From Pseudomonadota bacterium (GTDB taxonomy: Bacteria; Pseudomonadota; Alphaproteobacteria; Sphingomonadales; Sphingomonadaceae): DNA of 10,846 bases. The DNA is taken from assembly GCA_023445495.1 (NCBI GenBank), contig JAEXLC010000159.1, forward strand, positions 1 to 10,846. Reading direction: 5' to 3'. This document shows positions 6,132 to 10,846 of the stretch, piece by piece. The notes below the pieces were generated by a model. That model did not search any database, had not been told where the DNA came from, and worked only from the letters and a program-made list of their open reading frames with translations. Numbering within the stretch: the first letter of the stretch is position 1; each line of letters starts with the position of its first letter. A program made the translations under genes and the position numbers.

Positions 6132-6620
6132 TCAGCGCAGCCCCAGGCGCGCGCTGGCGAGGTGGTGGGCGTGGCAGATCGCCACGGCGAGCGCGTCGGC
6201 GGCGTCGGGGCCGTCGATCTTCACCCCGGGCAGCAGGCGCGAGACCATGGCGTGGACCTGCTCCTTGTCGGCATTGCCCACGCCGACCACCGATTTCTTG
6301 ACCGTGCTCGGCTTGTACTCGCCGACATCGATGCCGATCCGCGCGGCGGCGCACAGCACCACCCCGCGCGCCTGGCCGAGCTTGAGCGTCGATTGCGCGT
6401 TCGAGTTGACGAACACTTCCTCGACCGCGGCAGCCTCCGGGGCATGATCGGCGATCAGCGCGGCGAGCATCGCGTCGAGATGCGCGAGACGGCGGGGCAG
6501 CGGTGCCCTGGTGTCGGTCTTCAGCTTGCCGTTGGCGAGGTGCGACAGCCGATTGCCCTCGGCACGGATCAGCCCCCAGCCGGTGGTGCCGAGGCCGGGA
6601 TCGAGGCCGAGGATGATCAA
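6132..6620 (-). CDS. ruvC: RuvC, Holliday junction resolvase
   Basis: The 162-residue endonuclease nicks Holliday junctions symmetrically in complex with RuvAB. It has the RNase H fold with the four acidic metal ligands in place: D7 in LGLDPGLGTTGWG, E67 in VEEVFVN, and D139 and D142 in GPDAADALA. The basic segment KPSTVKKSVVG (103-113) is the usual junction-binding region. The start is a TTG at 6620. It is supported because it puts the first catalytic aspartate at residue 7, as in E. coli RuvC, and no ATG or GTG is available nearby. The presumed ribosome-binding site GGGAG (6632-6628) lies in the 3' arm of a repeat-derived hairpin. yebC lies upstream on the same strand, 145 bp away. Unlike in many bacteria, ruvA does not follow directly. 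Confidence 0.95.
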   Translation of the reverse strand: MIILGLDPGLGTTGWGLIRAEGNRLSHLANGKLKTDTRAPLPRRLAHLDAMLAALIADHAPEAAAVEEVFVNSNAQSTLKLGQARGVVLCAAARIGIDVGEYKPSTVKKSVVGVGNADKEQVHAMVSRLLPGVKIDGPDAADALAVAICHAHHLASARLGLR

Positions 6621-6622
6621 TT

Positions 6623-6645
6623 TCCCTCTCCCATTGGGAGAGGGA
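6623..6645 (-). promoter_or_regulatory. Hairpin enclosing the ruvC ribosome-binding site
   Basis: The two 11-base arms (6645-6635 and 6633-6623 on the coding strand) are perfectly complementary. In RNA this gives about ten base pairs with a three-base loop. The 3' arm contains GGGAG, seven bases before the ruvC TTG, so the folded RNA would hide the ribosome-binding site. An ATG at 6634-6632 in the loop opens a five-codon frame, MGEGN, whose TGA (6619-6617) overlaps the ruvC TTG as TTGA. Ribosomes finishing that mini-frame could reinitiate at ruvC. The structure is seen in the sequence; regulation is inferred. Confidence 0.45.
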
Positions 6646-6758
6646 GGGAGGCGCGAAGCGCCGGAAGGGTGAGGGTCGACAGATGAGAAGCGCTTCCGCC
6701 CTCACCCTTCCCACTGCCTTCGGCAGCGGGCCCCTTCCCTCTCCCAATGGGAGAGGGA
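6623..6758. repeat. Mirror-image repeat pair between yebC and ruvC
   Basis: Two copies of one GAGGG/CCCTC repeat face each other. The outer units 6623-6645 and 6736-6758 are exact reverse complements of each other, and each is itself a hairpin. The inner units 6663-6675 and 6699-6711 are perfect 13-bp inverted arms with a 23-base spacer. Each copy has its own variable mini-stem in the middle: GGCGC-GAA-GCGCC at 6650-6662, and CTGCC-TTC-GGCAG at 6714-6726. This organisation resembles the paired REP elements (BIMEs) of enterobacteria, but whether the family is related is unknown. It fills the 145-bp gap between the yebC stop and the ruvC start. Confidence 0.8.
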
Positions 6759-6765
6759 GTTGGGA

Positions 6766-7509
6766 TCAACCCAGCTTCTCCATCACGGCGTCGGAGACTT
6801 CGTAATTGCCCCACACCGTCTGGACGTCGTCGTCGTCGTCGAGCGCGTCGATCAGCTTGAACAGCTTGGTCGCGTCGTCCTCGCCCACATCGACCATGGT
6901 CTGCGGGCGCCAGGCGAGCTTCGCGCCTTCGGCTTCGCCGAGCACCGGCTCGAGCGCCTTGGCGACTTCGTGGAGCGCGTCCTGGGCGGTCCAGATCTCG
7001 TGGCCGTCCTCGCTCGAGGTCACGTCCTCGGCGCCGGCTTCGAGCGCGGCTTCGAATATCTTTTCGGCGTCGCCGGCGCTGGCCGGATAGTTGATCAGGC
7101 CCATCCGGTCGAAGCCATGGCTCACCGAGCCGGCGGTGCCGAGATTGCCGCCATTCTTCGAGACCGCGGTGCGCACATTGGTGGCGGTGCGGTTGCGATT
7201 GTCGGTCAGCGCCTCGATGATGAGGCTGACGCCGCCCGGGCCGAAGCCCTCGTAACGGATCTCTTCGTAATTCTCCGCGTCGCCCTTGCTCGCCTTGTCG
7301 ATCGAGCGCTGGATATTGTCCTTGGGCATCGACTGCGCCTTGGCCGCGGCGATCGCGGCGCGCAGGCGCGGATTCATGTCGGGATCGGGCATCCCCATCT
7401 TGGCCGCGACAGTGATTTCGCGGCTGAGCTTGGAGAACATGCTCGAGCGCTTCTTATCCTGCGCGCCCTTGCGGTGCATGATGTTCTTGAATTTGGAATG
7501 GCCTGCCAT
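6766..7509 (-). CDS. yebC: YebC/PmpR/TACO1 family regulatory factor
   Basis: The 247-residue protein belongs to the YebC family, described as transcription regulators (PmpR) and as translation activators that help ribosomes through difficult stretches such as polyproline (TACO1, YebC). The family N-terminus MAGHSKFKNIMHRKGAQD is intact. Other conserved parts are MPKDNIQRSIDKASKG (61-76), the YEGFGPGGV loop (86-94), RNRTATNVRTAVSKNGGNLG (105-124) and the late WRPQTMVDV. Domains run basic helical N-terminus, then two alpha/beta domains, and an acidic DDDDD stretch lies near the C-terminus. Length is normal. The ATG at 7509 has the purine run AAGAGAAG just upstream. Placement directly before ruvC is a frequent arrangement in proteobacteria. 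Here a repeat pair lies between them. Confidence 0.95.
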   Translation of the reverse strand: MAGHSKFKNIMHRKGAQDKKRSSMFSKLSREITVAAKMGMPDPDMNPRLRAAIAAAKAQSMPKDNIQRSIDKASKGDAENYEEIRYEGFGPGGVSLIIEALTDNRNRTATNVRTAVSKNGGNLGTAGSVSHGFDRMGLINYPASAGDAEKIFEAALEAGAEDVTSSEDGHEIWTAQDALHEVAKALEPVLGEAEGAKLAWRPQTMVDVGEDDATKLFKLIDALDDDDDVQTVWGNYEVSDAVMEKLG

Positions 7510-7580
7510 TGCGCTTCTCTTGAATTTGGTCGCGCGGCTTTAGGCCAGGCGCGGGGGGATGGGCAATGCCTGCCCCGTTT

Positions 7581-7672
7581 CGTCATCCCGGCGAAAGCCG
7601 GGATCTCGTGCCACAGGCCGTTCGCTTGCCGCCTGAGATCCCGCCCCGGATCAAGTCCGGGGCGGGATGACG
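7581..7672. repeat. Inverted GTCATCCC repeat between gapR and yebC
   Basis: The outer arms CGTCATCCCG (7581-7590) and 7663-7672 are perfect inverted repeats. The left half folds as CCCGGC-GAAA-GCCGGG (7587-7602), with a stable GNRA-type loop. The right half is an 11-bp perfect stem, 7640-7650 with 7656-7666. It is the same family as 6001-6120 with a different inner part. The right stem begins 12 bp beyond the gapR stop and could terminate or protect gapR mRNA, but no U-tract follows. The repeat end merges with the gapR stop in a perfect 12-bp palindrome GACGTTAACGTC (7669-7680). Confidence 0.75.
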
Positions 7673-7678
7673 TTAACG

Positions 7679-7915
7679 TCAGATACCCAGCGCCTGCTTG
7701 TAGGTCTCGAGCAGCATCTCCGCCTCGTCGCGGTGATGCTTTTCCATCTTACGCAGACGGACGATGTTGCGCATCGTCTTCACGTCGAAGCCGGTCGACT
7801 TGGCTTCGGCATAGACGTCCTTGATGTCGTCGGCGATGCCCTTCTTCTCTTCCTCGAGGCGTTCGATCCGCTCGATGAAAAGGCGCAGCTGCTCGGCGGA
7901 AATCGAATCGGACAA
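7679..7915 (-). CDS. gapR: GapR-family (DUF2312) DNA-binding protein
   Basis: The 78-residue protein matches the DUF2312 family, whose founding studied member is Caulobacter GapR. GapR is a nucleoid protein that binds overtwisted AT-rich DNA and helps topoisomerases during replication. The family pattern is visible: an N-terminal coiled helix LRLFIERIERLEEEKKGI (10-27), then DDIKDVYAEAKSTGFDVKTM (29-48), then the basic helix RNIVRLRKMEKHHRDE (49-64) and an MLLETYKQALGI C-terminus. No ATG is available, so the start is TTG at 7915. The canonical AGGAG seven bases upstream supports it. A possible promoter lies upstream (see 7956-7982). Divergent to it is the SGNH hydrolase gene. The family assignment is strong; the function in this organism is by analogy. 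Confidence 0.92.
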   Translation of the reverse strand: MSDSISAEQLRLFIERIERLEEEKKGIADDIKDVYAEAKSTGFDVKTMRNIVRLRKMEKHHRDEAEMLLETYKQALGI

Positions 7916-7955
7916 GGGAAAGCTCCTGGAAGAATGGAATCTGGAAAGGGGCGCG

Positions 7956-7982
7956 ATTATCGGAGCCGGGGCGCCCGCTCAA
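7956..7982 (-). promoter_or_regulatory. Candidate gapR promoter
   Basis: On the minus strand TTGAGC (7982-7977) and GATAAT (7961-7956) resemble -35 and -10 boxes. The spacer is 15 bp, shorter than the optimal 17, which weakens the case. The -10 box is about 40 bp before the gapR TTG, leaving a plausible leader that carries the AGGAG site. Confidence 0.35.
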
Positions 7983-8057
7983 CCCCCAAGCGCTTGACCG
8001 CCATGCAGACGCACCGGTCGGTTGCCCCGGCAAGCCCGCGCCGCTATCGCAGGTGCC

Positions 8058-8921
8058 ATGCCGTTTTTCCGCCGACTCCCGCTTCTCGCCGCCCTGACGC
8101 TTGTCCTGCAGCCCGCCACCGCGCTGGCGCAGACCAGGCCCGCCGCCCCGGTGGTGCTGCCGCCGACGATGCGCGTGCCGGCCCCCGCGCCGGTGCGCCC
8201 GGTGCCGATCCCGGCCGAGCGCCAGCCCTTCGCCGCCGAGATCGCCGCGTTCGAGGCGCGCGACGCGATCGCCCGGCCGGCCAAGGGCGGGGTGCTGTTC
8301 CTCGGCAGCTCGAGCATCCGGATGTGGACCGACCTGGCCAAGGACTTTGCCGGCCACAACGTCCTCAACCGCGGCTTCGGCGGCTCGACGATTCCCGACA
8401 GCGTCCGCTATGTCGATCGCATCGTCACGCCCTATGCACCGAAGACGGTGGTCTTCTATGCCGGCGACAACGACCTGGAGGCGGGGCACACCCCCGACGA
8501 GGTGTTCGCCGATTTCCAGGCGCTGGTGACGAAGATCCGGGCGAAGCTGCCGGGCACGCGCATCCTGTTCGTCTCGATCAAGCCCAGCCTCTCGCGCTGG
8601 CGGCTGATCGACGGCATCCGCGCGACCAACGCGCTGGTCCGCGACTATACCGCGACCGATCCGCTGCTCGGCTATGTCGATATCGTGCCGCAGATGCTGG
8701 GGCCGGACGGCAGGCCGCGCCCCGAGCTGTTCCTCGGCGACGGGCTGCACATGACCCGCACCGGCTATGACATCTGGCGCGCGGCGGTGGGCAAGGCGCT
8801 CAAGTGGAAGCTGGCGCCGCTGCCCGCGCGCGCCCTGCCCAAGCCGCCGGCACACGGCGCGGGCAAGGCGCCGGCAAAGCCGGTCAGCGGCCCGGTTCGG
8901 TCATCGAAGGCGGGTCGCTAG
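8058..8921 (+). CDS. Secreted SGNH/GDSL-type esterase
   Basis: The 287-residue protein starts with a Sec signal peptide, MPFFRRLPLLAALTLVLQP, with a probable cut after ALAQ near residue 25. It should act in the periplasm or outside the cell. A proline/alanine-rich linker follows (26-53). The SGNH blocks are in order: block I VLFLGSSSIRMW (79-90), with S85 the likely nucleophile; block II NRGFGGST with G109; block III YAGDNDL with N138; and block V GDGLHMTRTGY with D228 and H231. The closest known style is the PAF-acetylhydrolase Ib-like esterases, but the substrate (acyl ester, acetylated glycan) cannot be told. The ATG at 8058 is chosen over an earlier in-frame ATG at 8022 because it gives the clean signal peptide and has AGG close upstream. 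The lysine/proline-rich tail (254-287) overlaps the DUF1244 gene by 38 bp. Confidence 0.88.
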   Translation: MPFFRRLPLLAALTLVLQPATALAQTRPAAPVVLPPTMRVPAPAPVRPVPIPAERQPFAAEIAAFEARDAIARPAKGGVLFLGSSSIRMWTDLAKDFAGHNVLNRGFGGSTIPDSVRYVDRIVTPYAPKTVVFYAGDNDLEAGHTPDEVFADFQALVTKIRAKLPGTRILFVSIKPSLSRWRLIDGIRATNALVRDYTATDPLLGYVDIVPQMLGPDGRPRPELFLGDGLHMTRTGYDIWRAAVGKALKWKLAPLPARALPKPPAHGAGKAPAKPVSGPVRSSKAGR

Positions 8922-9258
8922 CCGGGAAGCTCTCGTCGAGCGCTTCGTCCAGCTCGTCGTCGCGGACTTCGTTCTTCTTCAGGCTCTCTTCCATCCGGGC
9001 GATCTGCTCGGGGGTCGCCTCGCCCTGGTGCTGCGCCTTCCACTCGGAGAAGGGCATGTCGTAGATGATGCGGCGCGCCTCGTCCTTCGCGATTTCCGGA
9101 TCGGCTTCGCTGATCCAGTCGGCCAGGCAGTTGCGGCAGAAGCCCGCCAGACCCATCAGATCGATGTTCTGCGCGTCGGTGCGATGGCGCAGGTGACGCA
9201 CCAGCGTGCGGAACGCCCTGGCGGCAGTAGCGTCATCCAGATGATCGAGTTCGTCCAT
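8884..9258 (-). CDS. DUF1244 protein with acidic SFPASDPP tail
   Basis: The 124-residue protein carries the DUF1244 domain at about 10-90. Recognisable parts are ARAFRTLVRHLRHRTDAQNI (13-32), the GFCRNCLADW core with its two cysteines (C42 and C45) and the DMPFSEWKAQHQG segment. The function is unknown; the paired cysteines could bind metal or be redox active. After ATPEQIARMEESLKKNE the chain continues into an acidic tail ending DELDEALDESFPASDPPS. That SFPASDPP motif recurs at the C-terminus of many small proteobacterial proteins, and its combination with DUF1244 is less usual to my knowledge. The ATG at 9258 has GAGGTGGG upstream, and the open frame beyond it is antisense to pyk. Its stop lies inside the convergent hydrolase gene. 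It is divergent from pyk. Confidence 0.88.
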   Translation of the reverse strand: MDELDHLDDATAARAFRTLVRHLRHRTDAQNIDLMGLAGFCRNCLADWISEADPEIAKDEARRIIYDMPFSEWKAQHQGEATPEQIARMEESLKKNEVRDDELDEALDESFPASDPPSMTEPGR

Positions 9259-9333
9259 TTTCCCACCTCGGCGGTTGATCCTGTGCGATATGAGGTTAGA
9301 GGCACCGAGGCACAAGCCGAGGATATGACAACG
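9259..9333. promoter_or_regulatory. Divergent DUF1244/pyk promoter gap
   Basis: These 75 bp hold the start regions of both genes. On the minus strand GAGGTGGG precedes the DUF1244 ATG. On the plus strand GAGG (9319-9322) precedes pyk. TTGATC (near 9277) could be a -35 box for pyk, but no good -10 follows at normal spacing. The middle, around GCGATATGAGGTTAGAGG, is the most A/T-rich part. Confidence 0.35.
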
Positions 9334-10812
9334 ATGACAAAGGCAATCAGCCCCCGTACCCGCAAGGTTCGCATCCTCGCGACGCTTGGCCCGGCCAGCG
9401 CGACTCCCGAGATGATCGCGAAGCTGTTCGAAGCCGGCGCCGACGCGTTCCGCATCAACATGAGCCATGGCGACCAGGCATCGAAGGTGCCGCTGTTCGC
9501 GGCGATCCGCGGCCTCGAGAAGAAGTTCGGCCGCCCGACCACGATCCTGGCCGACCTGCAGGGCCCGAAGCTGCGCGTCGGCAAGTTCGCCGACGGCAAG
9601 GTCCAGCTGGTCACCGGCCACGAGTTCATCCTCGACCGCGACAAGACCCCGGGCGACGCCACCCGCGTCGAGCTGCCGCACCGCGAGATCTTCGAGGCGG
9701 CGCACGAGAATGCCCGCCTGCTGCTCGACGACGGCAAGCTGGTGCTGCGCGTGCTCTCGGTCGCGCCCGACCGGCTGACCACGATCGTCGAGGTCGGCGG
9801 CCCGCTATCGAACAACAAGGGCCTGAACGTGCCCGACATGGTGCTGCCGCTCGCCGCGCTCACCGAGAAGGACCGCAGCGACCTCGCCTTCGCGGTCGAG
9901 CAGGGCGCGGACTGGATCGCGCTCAGCTTCGTCCAGCGCCCCGAGGATCTGATGGAAGCCCGTCGCCTGATCGGCGGCAAGGCGGCTTTGCTCGCCAAGA
10001 TCGAGAAGCCGAGCGCAATCGCCCGGCTCGACGAGATCGTCGAGCAGTGCGACGGCGTGATGGTCGCCCGCGGCGACCTGGGCGTCGAGCTGCCGCCGCA
10101 GACCGTGCCGCCGCTGCAGAAGCGCATCGTCGAGACCGCGCGCCGCATGGGCCGCCCGGTGATCGTCGCCACCCAGATGCTCGAATCGATGATCGAGAGC
10201 CCGTCGCCGACGCGCGCCGAGGTCTCGGACGTCGCGACCGCCGTCTATGACGGTGCCGATGCGATCATGCTCTCGGCCGAGAGCGCCGCGGGCAAGTGGC
10301 CGGTCGAATCGGTGGCGATGATGAATTCGATCGCCGATGCGGTGGAACGCGACCCGGCGCATGGCGACCGCGTCCACTTCACCGTGCTGCGCCCCGATCC
10401 CACGACCGCGGATGCCCTTGCCGAGGCGGCGAAGAACATCGCCAAGACGGTGTCGGCATCGGGCATCGCCTGCTTCACCAGCTCGGGCTCGACCGCGCGC
10501 CGCATCGCCCGCGAGCGCCCGGCGGTGCCGATCCTGGTGCTGACCCCGCATATCGACACCGCGCGCCGGCTCGGCCTGCTCTGGGGCGTGCACGCGGTGC
10601 ACACCCGCGACGTCGATTCGTTCGAGGAGATGGTCGCCAAGTCGAAGCGGATGGCGCTGCGCCACCACATCGCCGCCGCCGGCGACCGCGTGGTGCTGTG
10701 CGCCGGCGTGCCGTTCAAGACGCCGGGCTCGACCAATGTGCTGCACGTGGTGACTTTGGTCGGCGACGAGCTGAAGAATCACCCGGGCAAGGAAGGCCCG
10801 GACGCGATCTGA
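9334..10812 (+). CDS. pyk: Pyruvate kinase
   Basis: The 492-residue enzyme converts phosphoenolpyruvate and ADP to pyruvate and ATP in the last step of lower glycolysis (Entner-Doudoroff in sphingomonads). The domains are in order. The A barrel opens with KVRILATLGPAS (11-22) and FRINMSHG (39-46; R40, N42 and S44 bind substrate). The B lid lies at about 80-165. The A barrel resumes with GLNVPD, LLAKIEKPSA (219-228; K222 catalytic, E224 metal), ARGDLGVE (245-252; D248 metal) and VATQMLESM (278-286; T280). The C domain starts at about 355. Length is normal. ATGs occur at 9325 and 9334. The GAGG site is only two bases from the first and eleven from the second, so I chose the second; the difference is three residues. 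The gene is complete and shows the same GC-rich codon use as most neighbours. Confidence 0.96.
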   Translation: MTKAISPRTRKVRILATLGPASATPEMIAKLFEAGADAFRINMSHGDQASKVPLFAAIRGLEKKFGRPTTILADLQGPKLRVGKFADGKVQLVTGHEFILDRDKTPGDATRVELPHREIFEAAHENARLLLDDGKLVLRVLSVAPDRLTTIVEVGGPLSNNKGLNVPDMVLPLAALTEKDRSDLAFAVEQGADWIALSFVQRPEDLMEARRLIGGKAALLAKIEKPSAIARLDEIVEQCDGVMVARGDLGVELPPQTVPPLQKRIVETARRMGRPVIVATQMLESMIESPSPTRAEVSDVATAVYDGADAIMLSAESAAGKWPVESVAMMNSIADAVERDPAHGDRVHFTVLRPDPTTADALAEAAKNIAKTVSASGIACFTSSGSTARRIARERPAVPILVLTPHIDTARRLGLLWGVHAVHTRDVDSFEEMVAKSKRMALRHHIAAAGDRVVLCAGVPFKTPGSTNVLHVVTLVGDELKNHPGKEGPDAI

Positions 10813-10818
10813 GATCGC
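10804..10818. other. Small inverted repeat over the pyk stop codon
   Basis: GCGATCT (10804-10810) and AGATCGC (10812-10818) are perfect 7-bp inverted arms around one base, spanning the pyk TGA at 10810-10812. It is too short and lacks a T-run, so it is at most a weak end-of-message structure. The remaining bases to 10846 show no gene or clear terminator. Confidence 0.3.
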
Positions 10819-10846
10819 ATCCGACGCTGATTACCCTGTTCCCCGG

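Noticed and set aside
6617..6814. 65-codon minus frame through the repeat pair
   Set aside because: It overlaps the end of yebC and translates repeat DNA. Only its last five codons (MGEGN) are kept, as a possible mini-frame before ruvC.
6001..7672. CRISPR array
   Set aside because: The repeats are inverted, self-complementary, of different lengths and not regularly spaced; no cas gene is present.
8767..9333. N-terminal extension of pyruvate kinase to 8767
   Set aside because: It is the shadow of the hydrolase end and of the DUF1244 gene. Pyruvate kinases begin a few residues before KVRILATLGPAS.
9259..9705. N-terminal extension of the DUF1244 protein to 9705
   Set aside because: It is antisense to the conserved start of pyruvate kinase. 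The ATG at 9258 has its own ribosome-binding site and fits the family length.

Overview
The window looks like ordinary chromosome from a GC-rich alphaproteobacterium, most likely a sphingomonad (Sphingomonas or a close relative). The basis is the content: ruvB-ybgC-tolQ in a row, ruvC behind a YebC gene, a GapR-type (DUF2312) small protein, a DUF1244 protein divergent from pyruvate kinase, and intergenic repeats of the GTCATCCCGGC type. The genus is inferred, not proven. There is no mobile element, CRISPR array, rRNA or tRNA that I can see.

Layout. On the minus strand, read right to left, 3384 to 104 holds DUF4337 membrane protein, an unrecognised low-GC gene, ruvB, ybgC and tolQ. The first three are joined by 4-bp stop/start overlaps, and the remaining gaps are 45 and 7 bp, so this is probably one operon running on into tolR-tolA-tolB-pal beyond the left edge. 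A plus-strand 2-hydroxyacid dehydrogenase gene (3430-4326) starts 45 bp from DUF4337 and converges on a second minus-strand unit, ruvA plus a coupled GFA/CENP-V-type zinc protein gene (5322-4331). A plus-strand small membrane protein gene (5548-5994) converges on ruvC across a structured repeat. Further right on the minus strand are gapR, yebC and ruvC, with repeat clusters in both gaps. Then come a secreted SGNH/GDSL hydrolase gene (+) and a DUF1244 gene (-) whose 3' ends overlap by 38 bp, and pyruvate kinase (+), complete at the right edge.

How the genes work together. RuvA, RuvB and RuvC form the Holliday-junction branch-migration and resolution machinery. All three are present and look intact, but they sit in three separate transcription units. 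YebC is a translation or transcription factor family, and GapR-family proteins bind overtwisted DNA. TolQ and YbgC belong to the Tol-Pal envelope system. Pyruvate kinase and the hydroxyacid dehydrogenase are metabolic.

Nothing here amounts to a demonstrable new system. The points most worth a second look are the low-GC orphan gene overlapped on both sides in front of ruvB, the ruvC ribosome-binding site buried in a repeat-derived hairpin, and the overlapping 3' ends of the hydrolase and DUF1244 genes, the latter carrying an acidic SFPASDPP tail.
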